Assembly: GCA_900545245.1 (NCBI GenBank)
Contig: UQYV01000034.1
Span: 1-35,851 of the forward strand
DNA length: 35,851 bases
Direction: 5' to 3'
DNA from: an uncultured Bacteroidales bacterium
GTDB taxonomy: Bacteria; Bacteroidota; Bacteroidia; Bacteroidales; UBA932
In this document: piece by piece, positions 1-9,134 of the stretch
How the letters are laid out: the number at the start of each line of letters is the position of its first letter
Position numbering within the stretch: position 1 is the first letter of the stretch
Position numbers and translations under genes: made by a program
The notes under the pieces: model-generated
The model's input: the letters and a program-made list of their open reading frames with translations, nothing else
Told to the model about the DNA's origin: nothing
The model's database searches: none

Positions 1-31
1 CTTACCCTCGCCACAAGGGCTCAAAAGTGGT

Positions 32-49
32 GTTTCGCACTTGCGAAAC
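32..49 (-). terminator. possible weak terminator after susD (region A)
   Basis: A perfect 7 bp stem (GTTTCGC / GCGAAAC, loop of 4) starts 24 nt beyond the susD stop codon. Read on the minus strand it is followed only by a short T run (ACTTTTG), so it is a weak intrinsic terminator at best. It could instead be a stem that protects the 3' end of the transcript. Confidence 0.3.
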
Positions 50-72
50 TTGAGTTAGTTTTCATTCGTTCG

Positions 73-1665
73 TTAATTATATCCGAAATTCTGCTTTATC
101 GAACCGCCCGTGCGGTCAATCTCGCTTTGTGGGATAGGGAAAAATTCGTTTACTCCCTTGCGGAAGGCCGCTCCCCTTCCGTTAGAATACGGCTGGGCAG
201 AAAAGGCGTTCATCGTCTCGACATAGCAGTTCCATCTCTTGAGGTCGTAGAGGCGATTGTATTCCATCGCAAGTTCAACCCGACGTTCGTGCTTGACCGC
301 AGCAAGGAGGTCATCCGACTCTTTCACCGGCACAAGATGTTTGTTCGCAATCTTGAGCACTCTGGTGCTTGCATCCTTGTCTCCGGCGCGTGAATTGTCG
401 GCACGTGTCCTCACGTCGTTTATAAGTTTCACGGCAAGAGCCTTGTCTCCGTCTGTTCTAATAAGTGCCTCGGCATACAGCAGAAGGATGTCGGCGTAAC
501 GGATATGGTGGAACGACCAGGCATCATCGCCCCAACCCGGACCGCGACGGCTCTGGATGAGGAAAACCTTGCGGCTGTGGTAGCCGGTGTTCGGATATGT
601 CGAGAAATTAAGAGTCTCGGTGCCCGAATCTGTAGGGAATCTGTCTCCCGGTTGAATGATGGTGTACAGAAGCCTCGGGTCACCTTCTTCGAATTCATCG
701 ACAAGGCTCTGCGTCGGCTGGTCGAAACCGTATGCGCCTGACGACCTCGGACTTGCATAGCAAGGAAGGAAAGAGCCGTAGATGTACTCGGCAGGCATAT
801 CTCCACGTATGTTTACGAATATGGATTCTCGAGAGAGATAGCCGTTGGCACGATAGAGTTCCTGAAAATCCGGTTCAAGGCCAAAATTTTCGGAATCCAC
901 CACTCTTTTTGCCGCATCCGCAGCATCCTTGCACAGAGACTCGTCGTCTTTCGCAAAATACATATAAACTTTCGTCTGCATAGCCCAAACAGCCTCGCAG
1001 GTAACACGCCCGAGTTCAGCGGACTGCAACATCATTTTGGAAGGGAGACTTCCGTCATCGGCAATTGCCTTCAGTTCATCGATGATAAAGGCCGCTGTCT
1101 CTGCCTCGGAAGCACGGACAAGTTTCTTGCTGTCGGCAACGGTGAGAGTTCTGTCGACAATAGGCACCCCTCCGAAAATCTTGCAAAGTTCAAAATGGTA
1201 GAAAGCCCTGAGGAAGCGGGCCTCTGCAATATATCTGGCTTTCACTTCTTCCTTAAGAGGATAGCCGGCTGCATCAATCATTTCCGATGCGGGAAGTTTC
1301 TCAATTAGAGTATTGCAGCGGGCAATCCCCATATACATTCCCTCCCACAGATTGTAGAGGTCCTCGTTGGATGAAAGAGGTCTTCCGAACGAAAGTTCAG
1401 CAGCAGCCATACCGTCGCCGGCATCCGAGCCGCCTTTTTCCGCATCATCTGTAGATATGTTATAGAGGTCCATACGCGGTCTTTCAAAACGATAGAAATC
1501 ATTAAGCGTCTGATAGCATTTTATCAGGGCCTTAAAGCCGGCGTCCTGAGAGGCGAAAAAGCGGTCCTCGTCCATAGTCCCCCGAGGATTCTTGGTGAGA
1601 AAATCCGAACAGGAGACGAGGGCCAAAACTGACATCAGGGCAAGTATAATATATTTCCTTTTCAT
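73..1665 (-). CDS. SusD/RagB-type outer-membrane nutrient-binding lipoprotein
   Basis: SusD-like surface lipoprotein that caps the SusC channel encoded just upstream and helps bind and hand over a glycan or other oligomer. The 530 residues start with a lipoprotein signal ending at Cys19 (ALVSC), followed by the typical SusD opening (SDFLTKNPRGTMDEDRFF). The middle has the helical TPR-like segments of the family (ARYIAEARFLRAFYHFELCK near residues 143-162). The C-terminal part keeps the family signature of helix, INDVRTRA, then ELAMEYNRLYDLKRWN. Length is normal for SusD (about 500-650). It starts 7 bp after the SusC stop, so the two are co-transcribed. Family assignment is firm; the ligand is unknown. 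Confidence 0.95.
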   Translation of the reverse strand: MKRKYIILALMSVLALVSCSDFLTKNPRGTMDEDRFFASQDAGFKALIKCYQTLNDFYRFERPRMDLYNISTDDAEKGGSDAGDGMAAAELSFGRPLSSNEDLYNLWEGMYMGIARCNTLIEKLPASEMIDAAGYPLKEEVKARYIAEARFLRAFYHFELCKIFGGVPIVDRTLTVADSKKLVRASEAETAAFIIDELKAIADDGSLPSKMMLQSAELGRVTCEAVWAMQTKVYMYFAKDDESLCKDAADAAKRVVDSENFGLEPDFQELYRANGYLSRESIFVNIRGDMPAEYIYGSFLPCYASPRSSGAYGFDQPTQSLVDEFEEGDPRLLYTIIQPGDRFPTDSGTETLNFSTYPNTGYHSRKVFLIQSRRGPGWGDDAWSFHHIRYADILLLYAEALIRTDGDKALAVKLINDVRTRADNSRAGDKDASTRVLKIANKHLVPVKESDDLLAAVKHERRVELAMEYNRLYDLKRWNCYVETMNAFSAQPYSNGRGAAFRKGVNEFFPIPQSEIDRTGGSIKQNFGYN

Positions 1666-1672
1666 AACTTTA

Positions 1673-4600
1673 TCAGAATTTAAGATTTAAGCCTACTGTC
1701 CATACACGTGCCTGCGGATAGAATCCGGAATCAATGCCGTTTACCGTAGCATTTGAAGAACCTATTTCCGGATCAAGTCCGGAATAGTTGGTGAAGGTGA
1801 AAAGATTCTGTGCGCTCAGATAAAGCCTGCACTGGCTGATTATCTTATTTTTCTTGATTACGCGGTTGCAGAAGTCGTATCCGAGCTGGACATTCTTAAT
1901 CCTTGCATAAGAACCGTCCTCAAGAAAATAGTCGGAAACAAGGAGATTGCCTTCCTGACGGGCGGAAATCCTGTGATAGCAGTCTGTAGAGCCCTCACCG
2001 CTCCATGCGCGTGAAAGATAGTCGGAACGGGCGTTCATATATCCTGTGCCGGACTCGAAATCGAGCAAGGTCATATTCATCACGTCATTTCCCTGCGAGC
2101 CCTGGATGAACAGATTGAAGTCAAAGCCTTTCCACGCCGCACCAAGAGTGATGCCATAGACAAAATCCGGCCACGGGCTTCCAATCATTGTCCTGTCTTT
2201 GTCGTCAATGACATCATCGTTGTTCAAGTCTTTGTAACGGACATCACCGGGAACGGCGGTTTCTCTCTGAGGACTGCCTTCAACCTGTTCTGCGTTCTGG
2301 AAAATGCCGTTGGTTACATATCCGTAGAAATATCCTACAGGCTTGCCTACTTCCGTTTTTGTCACAACATTCTTATTGTAGGCGTATCCGTATATGGCAT
2401 CCCCGTTACCGAGCGACTTCACTTTGTTTCTATATGTGGATATGTTCGCAGATGCGGTAAGGAACCAGTCCCCGAAGCCCTTGCGATAGTTGATGCCGAA
2501 CTCCCAACCTTCGTTTTTCATAGAGCCGACGTTCGCATAAGGATATGAAATCAGGCCGAGAGTCGTAGGTTGCGGCTCCTGCATAAGCATATTGTCGATA
2601 TTCTTCACAAAGTAGTCCACGACAAAATCGAGACTGTTGTTGAAAAAGCTCAAGTCCAGACCGACGTCAAACTGGCGTGAGGTCTCCCACATAAGTTCAG
2701 GGTTTCCCACCGAGGTCACACCCGCGCCAATCACAGCCGTGGACGGACTTCCGAAATTGTAGCGGTCATAAATCGTACTTCCCCAAGTTGACATATATGC
2801 TCCACCTCCTATGTTCTGGTTGCCTATATGTCCGTAGCTCGCACGGATTTTTCCATCGCTGAGCCAACTGCCTGCAGACTTCATAAATTCCTCTCCGGAG
2901 AAACGCCAGGCTGCGGAGACTGAAGGGAATAGTCCCCACTTGTGACCCTTTGCAAATTTGGATGAGCCGTCATAACGGAGATTGGCAGAAACGAGATACT
3001 TGCTGCCATAATCGAAATTGACCCCGCCGAAGAAGGAAAGAAGCGAACTCGAATAAGGATAGCCGCCGACCTTGGCATTTATTGTTCCTGCCGCCATCAC
3101 TGCCATATCCGGATTATTGTCCGGCAAACCCTCTACGGAAGCATCTACAAATGAGCCGTTTGTAAGTTCGGCTGAAGTGCCGAGCAATGCTCCCCATTTG
3201 AATTTCCCGGAGCTCTGCTCGTAGGAAAGCAACTGTTCCCAGACATAATAGTCGGAGCGTGACGTATTCGCGGTTACGGAACTTTCGTTTGTGTAATCAT
3301 TGGCATTGAGCCTGTATTTCGGCTGGAATCCGTCCACCGCACTTCTGGAAAGATTCATTCCGAATCTCGAATCGAACTTGAGGAAATCGCAGAACTTGAT
3401 TTCAAGGTCTGCGCCACCCATAATGTAGAGATAGTCATAAGTGCTCTGACGCATCCTCTGGATTTGGGCCACAGGGTTCCGTTTGTTCGAAAAGAGGATT
3501 CCCGAATACTGCGAATAGAGATTGTCCGCCTCATAGCCGTCCATAATCTGCGAAAGAAGAGCCGGGACCTCCACAAGGTTGTTTCTGAACACCGGAGTAA
3601 TCGGGTCGGCACCCATAGCGGTAAAAATCGTTCCCGTGAAAGGATTGTTCTCATCGACGAGATGGCGCTTTTCGTTTATGATGCTGAAATTTCCCTTGAG
3701 AGATATGCGTTTGGAAATCTTCGCATTGAAATTGTTTCGCCAAGAAATGCGCTGATACATCGTGCCTTTGACTATACCGTCCTGTCCCGTGTATGCAAGG
3801 CTTGACATTATGCCTACATTCTTTGAACCGCCGCTCAGGCTGACGTTGTGATTCTGCATAAAGGCGTTGCGGTTGATGATTTCGTTCCACCAGTCGGTGC
3901 CGTTTTCACCGGTGTTTTTCCTGACGAAGTTCAACACGGCATCAATTCTCTCCTGCGTTGCAAAGGCCGGGATTCTCTCCTGGCCGGCATTGTCCGCAGC
4001 GAGGTTCTTGTATTGGATATATTGCTCGGCATTCAGCATATAAGGACGTTTCCACGGCGACTGCCAGGCGGCATATCCGTCATAGGCGACACTCATTCTT
4101 TCGCTGTTCTGTCCGTTTTTGGTCGTCACGACAATGATTCCGTTGGCACCCCTCGAACCATAGATGGCAGCCACGGAAGCATCCTTATGGACAGCGATGG
4201 ACTCGATATCGTTAGGATTCAGATAATCGATTCCGTTCTGAGGCAACCCGTCCACAATATAAAGCGGCGAGGTGCTTCCCGTGATGGAGCCGATTCCACG
4301 GATTCTTGCAACGCTGCCCGCACCCGGAGTTCCGCTGGTGGAAGTGATGGTAAGACCGGCCACCTTTCCCTGAAGGACATCATTCACGCTCGTCACAGGC
4401 ATAGCTTTCAATTCCTTGCCTCCGACAACTCCGACTGCTCCGGTCATATCCTTTTTGGCAATGGCACTATATCCCGTAAACACAACACCTTCAAGCTCAT
4501 AAGAATCCTGCTGTGCGACTATTTCAATGTTCTGCCCGGGGACCGCGTCCACCGATGCCGTCCGGAAACCTATCATACTGACAGTAAGCACATTCTTTCC

Positions 4601-4822
4601 GGATGTAGCCGCGATGCTGAACTTTCCGTCAATGTCCGTCCCCACAGCGGAAGACGAATCTCCATTAATCATAACTATAGCGCCTGCCAATGGCTCACCG
4701 CTTTCATCCACAACCTTTCCGCTAATTATTCTGCCGCTATTCTGAGCCCAGACAGGAGCGAGGACAAATACGGCGAGTAGAGCCGTCAAGAGCCTCATTT
4801 TCCAAATGGTCTGTCGTTTCAT
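1673..4822 (-). CDS. SusC/RagA-type TonB-dependent outer-membrane transporter
   Basis: TonB-dependent outer-membrane importer of the SusC family, 1049 residues. It opens with a signal peptide (residues 1-26, cleavage near VWAQN). A CarboxypepD_reg-like beta domain follows at about 33-108 (GKVVDESGEPLAGAIVMING). The plug domain at about 118-235 carries the SusC marks SVNDVLQGKVAGL, SPLYIVDGLP and DASVAAIYGSRGANGIIVVTT. The rest is a beta barrel ending in the aromatic C-terminus VGLNLKF. There is no extra N-terminal STN domain, so signalling to an anti-sigma factor is not expected, and none is encoded nearby. It forms the import pore with the SusD protein downstream. The preceding 189 bp gap holds a candidate promoter of its own. 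Confidence 0.96.
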   Translation of the reverse strand: MKRQTIWKMRLLTALLAVFVLAPVWAQNSGRIISGKVVDESGEPLAGAIVMINGDSSSAVGTDIDGKFSIAATSGKNVLTVSMIGFRTASVDAVPGQNIEIVAQQDSYELEGVVFTGYSAIAKKDMTGAVGVVGGKELKAMPVTSVNDVLQGKVAGLTITSTSGTPGAGSVARIRGIGSITGSTSPLYIVDGLPQNGIDYLNPNDIESIAVHKDASVAAIYGSRGANGIIVVTTKNGQNSERMSVAYDGYAAWQSPWKRPYMLNAEQYIQYKNLAADNAGQERIPAFATQERIDAVLNFVRKNTGENGTDWWNEIINRNAFMQNHNVSLSGGSKNVGIMSSLAYTGQDGIVKGTMYQRISWRNNFNAKISKRISLKGNFSIINEKRHLVDENNPFTGTIFTAMGADPITPVFRNNLVEVPALLSQIMDGYEADNLYSQYSGILFSNKRNPVAQIQRMRQSTYDYLYIMGGADLEIKFCDFLKFDSRFGMNLSRSAVDGFQPKYRLNANDYTNESSVTANTSRSDYYVWEQLLSYEQSSGKFKWGALLGTSAELTNGSFVDASVEGLPDNNPDMAVMAAGTINAKVGGYPYSSSLLSFFGGVNFDYGSKYLVSANLRYDGSSKFAKGHKWGLFPSVSAAWRFSGEEFMKSAGSWLSDGKIRASYGHIGNQNIGGGAYMSTWGSTIYDRYNFGSPSTAVIGAGVTSVGNPELMWETSRQFDVGLDLSFFNNSLDFVVDYFVKNIDNMLMQEPQPTTLGLISYPYANVGSMKNEGWEFGINYRKGFGDWFLTASANISTYRNKVKSLGNGDAIYGYAYNKNVVTKTEVGKPVGYFYGYVTNGIFQNAEQVEGSPQRETAVPGDVRYKDLNNDDVIDDKDRTMIGSPWPDFVYGITLGAAWKGFDFNLFIQGSQGNDVMNMTLLDFESGTGYMNARSDYLSRAWSGEGSTDCYHRISARQEGNLLVSDYFLEDGSYARIKNVQLGYDFCNRVIKKNKIISQCRLYLSAQNLFTFTNYSGLDPEIGSSNATVNGIDSGFYPQARVWTVGLNLKF

Positions 4823-4965
4823 TTCTATCGTGTTTTAGAATATGTTTTAATTTTTCTCACATTTATTTTACATGTTCGTTCTTTTGGTGTCTTTTTGGTC
4901 ATATTTTCCCATTTTGTTCGTCATTTAGCACCGCTAAACTCCTCTCAAAACGAAAAAATCTGACT

Positions 4966-4995
4966 CAAAAATACATCTCAAAATAACTGAACAAA
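4966..4995 (-). promoter_or_regulatory. candidate promoter for susCD of region A
   Basis: On the minus strand TTTG (complement of 4992-4995) and TATTTTTG (complement of 4966-4973) are separated by 18 bp. This is close to the Bacteroidetes vegetative promoter TTTG-N19-21-TAnnTTTG. Transcription would start near 4960 and leave a leader of roughly 140 nt before the susC ATG. The surroundings are very A+T rich, which raises the chance of a fortuitous match. Confidence 0.35.
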
Positions 4996-5011
4996 AAATT
5001 CAAACATCTTC

Positions 5012-6172
5012 TTATTTTTTACTTACTTTCTCGATGGCGAGCAACAAGGCACCCGCCTCGGCGTCATACCAACGCTCTTTCTGCTCCCCTTTTACATTAA
5101 GTCCGTAGATGTGGGTCAGGTAGGCATTGACTCTTCCCGCATCCCCCATCGCTGCGGCCGCATAAGCAATCATTGTCCACGGATGATTGGAATATGTCTT
5201 GCCGGTGGACCACTCAGGATAGGTGGAATTGAATTTCTCGTAAACCGTTTTTGACCTCATGTCATCGGCCGGCACGACTCCGAAAAGACAAGGATAAAGC
5301 TGGGCTGTCGCAGAAGGATAAAACTCACTCCATTTTGACGAATGGCCCTTGGCGTAATCGTAGTTCCCATCCGACTCATTGTAAAGCCCCAGAATTCCGG
5401 ACTTGTTTCCCGACAGGAGAGCATCCAGATCTTGGGATGTCTCTATGAGTCCGGCGCTTTTCAGACGCATCGCCGCCTTCAGTCCCATATTGACCTCGCT
5501 GTTATCCATCAGGTATTTGATGGCATAGCCGTAATGGGCAATACTAAGACAGTCGTTTATGTTTCCGCCCGGCAGCGTATTAGAGGCACAGTCTATGGTC
5601 TTTATCATCGCGGATAGCACAAGGCTCAGTTTGTCCTTGTGCCCCATAAGCCAACTCTTGCATCCGCCGGAGATGTCAGCAAAGCGGGCTGCCAGTTCAA
5701 GGAAGGTCGCCGCATAGGAATCCACCGAATCGTATTTTCCCTTGCAGGTCTCGTTCGGAGCGAAATAATCATAAACGGAGCCGGCGATTTCGTTGCCCTC
5801 AAATTGGGTTGATGTCCCGTTCAGTTTGCTCAAATACCAAGAGATATACTTCTTCACGGCGGATACGTTCTGCTCCGTCGGTTCCGTCAAAAGGGCAAGC
5901 GCCGCGAAATTGGCAAAATATGGAGTTATCTTGCTGCTTTCTGTCCCATTGTCTTTTATCGCTCCGGACGGAAGTTGAAGCGAACGGATATATGATGTCT
6001 GATAGGAACGGACATATTCATACAGAGCCGTCATATCCGTCTCCGTCGTTCCTGAACCTCCCCCGGTTGAAGGAGGTGGCAACGTGCTGGTGCTGTCGCA
6101 AGAACAGCAAACGAGGCAAGGAAGGATGCAGAGAACCGTAATCCTTGAAATTATATTCACGATGTGTTTCAT
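5012..6172 (-). CDS. lipoprotein, probable alpha-helical toroid-type carbohydrate-active protein
   Basis: A secreted lipoprotein of 386 residues from the ATG at 6172. A GTG at 6181 is in frame, but the ATG lies just 2 nt after the stop of the upstream gene and fits the signal peptide better. The export signal is followed by a Cys-rich lipobox area (LVCCSC) and a flexible Pro/Ser/Gly linker (STLPPPSTGGGSG). The mature part looks all-helical with regularly spaced hairpins (YDSVDSYAATFLELAARFAD, CLSIAHYGYAIKYLMD, NHPWTMIAYAAAAMGD, YDAEAGALLLAIEKV). That pattern is common to six-hairpin alpha/alpha-toroid glycosidases and lyases. I cannot match a family: the Asp-Asp pair of GH76 is not in the expected place. 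A role in degrading or binding the locus glycan is inferred from fold impression and position only. Confidence 0.75.
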   Translation of the reverse strand: MKHIVNIISRITVLCILPCLVCCSCDSTSTLPPPSTGGGSGTTETDMTALYEYVRSYQTSYIRSLQLPSGAIKDNGTESSKITPYFANFAALALLTEPTEQNVSAVKKYISWYLSKLNGTSTQFEGNEIAGSVYDYFAPNETCKGKYDSVDSYAATFLELAARFADISGGCKSWLMGHKDKLSLVLSAMIKTIDCASNTLPGGNINDCLSIAHYGYAIKYLMDNSEVNMGLKAAMRLKSAGLIETSQDLDALLSGNKSGILGLYNESDGNYDYAKGHSSKWSEFYPSATAQLYPCLFGVVPADDMRSKTVYEKFNSTYPEWSTGKTYSNHPWTMIAYAAAAMGDAGRVNAYLTHIYGLNVKGEQKERWYDAEAGALLLAIEKVSKK

Positions 6173-6174
6173 TG

Positions 6175-7413
6175 CTACCACTGCTTATATGCCTCTATTT
6201 CGTATATTCCTATTCCCCAATCTCCGCTTGCCTTCCCAAAGTCGAGCCGGATAATCCTGACAGGCCGGTCGGCAAAACTTACATCCATAACAACCTTTTT
6301 CCAAACGGTTTCGCCAGGCTCTCTCGGTTCCGCCACGGACGACCAGTCAGTCACATTGTAGACCTCTTCAAAGCTTGCTCCGTCTTCAGATACCGTGATT
6401 TTCATATCGCGTGCATAGGCACCGCCATCCATAGATATTACGATATTGTTGATTTCCGTAGCTTCACCCAAATCGACTGTCGCCCAATGCGTTTCGTGAG
6501 TCTTGTCACACTGCCACATATTCGCCAGTTTTCCGTCGACAAGATGGAACTTTGAGCCAGGATTGGCCTCGCAATCCGCATCAGCGACTTTCTGCAGAGC
6601 GACATTCACCGCATCCGGCGTGTTGTATATCTCGAACTCGCGCAGAGTCATATTATATGTGGTAAGGCTGTTATATAGAGCGGAGAGGCGGACAAACTTT
6701 GCTGTCACCGCGTCGAATTTGATTTTCTTCACGCCATTGTCGTCTCCGTTGGAAACCCAGGCCGTCTCTTCCTTTATGAGGGAGAATGAGACACCGTCTT
6801 CGGAATATTCGAGTTTGTAGTCGGTTCCGGCCGCATTCGGGTCCCATTTCAACACCACCATATTGATGTCCGAGAGTTTCTCAAGTTCTATCATAACCCA
6901 ACGTTCGGTGGAAGCGTCATTGTTCGTCGCCACCCAAGATGACTTGTCGTTGCCGTCATTGACATTGCCTACAGCAAAGCCTGTATATGGCTCGGAGCCG
7001 GTCGCTTTGGCACCTATCGCCAGATTAGGGTTTTCAGAAGGAGCCACAGGCCAGATGTAGGTAAAGCCCTGCTTAGACCGTTCTCCCTTATGATTAGTCA
7101 CGGCAACGGCGCCCGATTTGCCGAAAGGGCCCAGGACGGCGGATATTGTCCCGTCATCAACGATTTTGAAAGACTCGGCATCCATTCCTCCGAAAGTCAC
7201 TTTCGTTGCAGTCTTGAAATTCTTTCCGGTAATGGTGATAACATCCCCGGCCTGTCCCTTTTCCGGAGCAAAGGACAATACTTTAGGCCACTCGGATACT
7301 GTCACAGGCGTAGAAGGGTCATAGGGATTGGCCCCGAAACTCTCTTTTTTGCAAGCCGACGCCAACAATATGATGCCGGCGAGCGGTAAAAGGATTCGAC
7401 AGATTGATTTCAT
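6175..7413 (-). CDS. lipoprotein with IPT/TIG and two F5/8 type C (discoidin) domains
   Basis: A probable surface glycan-binding lipoprotein of 412 residues. The signal peptide ends at Cys21 (LASAC). An IPT/TIG Ig-like domain is seen at about residues 43-125 (VLSFAPEKGQAGDVITITG, followed by FGGMDAESF). Two tandem F5/8 type C beta-sandwich domains follow. The first, about 130-265, has NPNLAIGAKATGS, NDGNDKSSWVA, WVMIELEK and REFEIYN. The second, about 270-412, has VNVALQK, LVDGKLANMWQ, HWATVDLGEA and YEIEAYK. In Bacteroidota, F5/8 type C domains commonly work as carbohydrate-binding modules. The protein has no visible catalytic domain, so it resembles a SusE/F-type surface binding protein in role. 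Its stop is 2 nt before the next gene. Confidence 0.88.
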   Translation of the reverse strand: MKSICRILLPLAGIILLASACKKESFGANPYDPSTPVTVSEWPKVLSFAPEKGQAGDVITITGKNFKTATKVTFGGMDAESFKIVDDGTISAVLGPFGKSGAVAVTNHKGERSKQGFTYIWPVAPSENPNLAIGAKATGSEPYTGFAVGNVNDGNDKSSWVATNNDASTERWVMIELEKLSDINMVVLKWDPNAAGTDYKLEYSEDGVSFSLIKEETAWVSNGDDNGVKKIKFDAVTAKFVRLSALYNSLTTYNMTLREFEIYNTPDAVNVALQKVADADCEANPGSKFHLVDGKLANMWQCDKTHETHWATVDLGEATEINNIVISMDGGAYARDMKITVSEDGASFEEVYNVTDWSSVAEPREPGETVWKKVVMDVSFADRPVRIIRLDFGKASGDWGIGIYEIEAYKQW

Positions 7414-7451
7414 TATTGTGGATATTAGTTTTTCGTATTACGAAACGAAGG

Positions 7452-8846
7452 TTATTCTTCTCTTTCGGAACGAAGTTTCTCCAGATATTCTTTATAATCA
7501 CTGAAGAGCTGCACCGTACGTTCCTCACCCACCCGGAAATTCCACTTAGGGTCGCTGAACACGCCGGGGAACTGATAGCACAGGACTTTTTCGAAATTGT
7601 CCAAAAGGTTCAAATCTCCGATGATTTGGTCTATAGGTCTCGGATACAGGGACATATCCGGATTGAAAAGGAAGGCTTCGAGGTCAAACCACAGGTGGGA
7701 ACCGGCCTTGTCGCAGAAATTCTGAAGCAAATCAGCAGCCTCCTTACCGGTCAAATCACCCTCCGGCATACGCGCAAAACCGAAAGGACAAAGGATGTCA
7801 AGATTTTCCAAGAGAGCCGGATAGGCATCCGCACCATCCATAACCCCCATACTGTTCGTGGCGAGCATAAGGGGTTTGTCCGGAGCGATTTTGCCTGTCA
7901 TCTCCTTAAAATCACGGAAAAAGTCGGCAATTTCTTTTTTCCTCACGGCTTTCATTTCGTCGGTCGTTTCCGAATTATACAGATTGCCGGCACATTCTTC
8001 AGAAATGTAGAATCCATAGAATGAGTTGTGATGCCCATACCTTTCCCATAATTCCGAAGCGACTCTCTTATGCCAGCTCAACGATTCTGCGGTAAAATCG
8101 AACCATGCAAACATTCCCACGCCCACAAAAACCGACATACCAAGTTCATCGGCTTCCGAAAGAATCGCCTCCACAGGGTCCTGCGAGGCTATCGGCATAC
8201 GTCCAGGATAGAGCCTTGAAGGATAGAATGCCCGTCCCTGATAGTTCTCCACAGTTGTGCTGTGCTGACCGACATAATCGTTATTTCTGAAAACCTCCTG
8301 TATGACAATTACATCCATCCCGACAGAATGCATAGACTTCACCAACTCTCGCCATTGAGCCTCTGTCAATTCCTTGATGTCCTTGTTCCAATGCCTGCCT
8401 TCTTCTTCGCTCCAATGATAAAGCCCGGCCCACGCTCCGTCGATCTGACGGGTTGAGCGTATTTCGGACTTCACCACCTCGAATGGACGTGTCACCAGTT
8501 GCTTCTGTCCGCTTGCGCTTTCTATTTTGAGCGAAATCTCATTTTCGCCGGACATACCGTCAGTGTCGAGAATATATTTGCCTGCATAGCTTTCGCCAGG
8601 CTTTAAGGAAACGGACTCCTGGAGCAATATGTTTTCGTCAGCTTCGTCGCCAAGATACATATATATATTATATGTCTTGTCAGCATCGCCATTGTTCACC
8701 ACCCCGGCCCTGATGTCCAAGTCAACTTTGTCTGTAACTCTCCCCGGAGGAACGAGCGTCAAACCGATGTAGTCGTGATTTCCGGAGCACGAAAGCAAAG
8801 CCAGCATCGCCGGCAAATTGAAGAATAATCGCCTCAGAGTTTTCAT
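7452..8846 (-). CDS. DUF4434-family lipoprotein, glycosidase-like TIM barrel
   Basis: A lipoprotein of 464 residues whose signal peptide ends at Cys20 (LALLSC). Residues of about 25-130 look like a beta-sandwich domain (DIRAGVVNNGDADKTYNIYM, LKPGESYAGKYIL). From about 135 it matches the DUF4434 family as I remember it: IDGAWAGLYHW, then a central helix with WRELVKSMHSVGMDVIVIQ, the strand SVFVGVGMFAWFDF, and acidic strand ends GFYISEEC and LWFDLEAF. The acidic residues at strand ends resemble the catalytic carboxylates of (beta/alpha)8 glycoside hydrolases, but activity is inferred. It is the first gene of the region A run and 38 bp ahead of the discoidin lipoprotein. Confidence 0.85.
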   Translation of the reverse strand: MKTLRRLFFNLPAMLALLSCSGNHDYIGLTLVPPGRVTDKVDLDIRAGVVNNGDADKTYNIYMYLGDEADENILLQESVSLKPGESYAGKYILDTDGMSGENEISLKIESASGQKQLVTRPFEVVKSEIRSTRQIDGAWAGLYHWSEEEGRHWNKDIKELTEAQWRELVKSMHSVGMDVIVIQEVFRNNDYVGQHSTTVENYQGRAFYPSRLYPGRMPIASQDPVEAILSEADELGMSVFVGVGMFAWFDFTAESLSWHKRVASELWERYGHHNSFYGFYISEECAGNLYNSETTDEMKAVRKKEIADFFRDFKEMTGKIAPDKPLMLATNSMGVMDGADAYPALLENLDILCPFGFARMPEGDLTGKEAADLLQNFCDKAGSHLWFDLEAFLFNPDMSLYPRPIDQIIGDLNLLDNFEKVLCYQFPGVFSDPKWNFRVGEERTVQLFSDYKEYLEKLRSEREE

Positions 8847-8922
8847 AATTATTTGAATTTATTGTCCTTAGCACAAGATTCAGCCAGTTATCACACCTGG
8901 TACAATACCTACAACACTTTGA

Positions 8923-8930
8923 CAAAATTA
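8923..8930 (-). promoter_or_regulatory. candidate -7 box upstream of the DUF4434 lipoprotein
   Basis: The complement of 8923-8930 reads TAATTTTG, a full match to TAnnTTTG, about 77 bp before the ATG at 8846. I see no TTTG at the right distance upstream, so only half of the consensus is present. The stretch 8847-9008 is otherwise very A+T rich and shows no open frame worth calling. Confidence 0.3.
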
Positions 8931-9015
8931 AATAAAAATTTTAATAATTATATTAAAACAATAAAAATATTTTTATAAATATACGAAATTAATGTCTTAA
9001 GATTTAAAATGGTGC

Positions 9016-9134
9016 TGACCAAAAAGTCCCGTAGGGACCGCGCCGGAGGCGCGAGATTCCCCTAATAGGGGTCGCAGACGTTAGTCTGCGGGGGTTAGGA
9101 AGAAAAAAGGGTGGCCAAAAACACTTTTTGGTCA
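9016..9134. repeat. structured intergenic element: four hairpins inside a 12 bp inverted repeat
   Basis: A perfect 12 bp inverted repeat, TGACCAAAAAGT at 9016-9027 and ACTTTTTGGTCA at 9123-9134, brackets four consecutive perfect hairpins. They are GTCCC/GGGAC (9026-9038), CGCGCC/GGCGCG (9039-9053), CCCCT/AGGGG (9059-9071) and CGCAGAC/GTCTGCG (9073-9090). The block is far richer in G+C than the A+T-rich DNA to its left. The layout resembles a repeated palindromic (REP/BIME-like) element or a multi-branched RNA. It lies between the 3' end of the export operon and the 5' end of region A. I cannot count copies elsewhere from this window. Confidence 0.7.

Noticed and set aside
3848..4780. Open frame of 310 codons on the plus strand, antisense to susC
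   Set aside because: Low-complexity translation with no signal or domain; the minus strand is an unmistakable SusC plug and barrel.
5012..6172. Assignment of the helical lipoprotein as a GH76 endo-mannanase
   Set aside because: The helical pattern is suggestive, but the adjacent catalytic Asp pair is not in the expected context; the only Asp-Asp is in a late loop (PADDMRSK).
9016..9134. Insertion sequence or MITE with terminal inverted repeats
   Set aside because: No target-site duplication is evident at the repeat ends and no transposase is near; the internal hairpins fit a REP-like element or structured RNA better.
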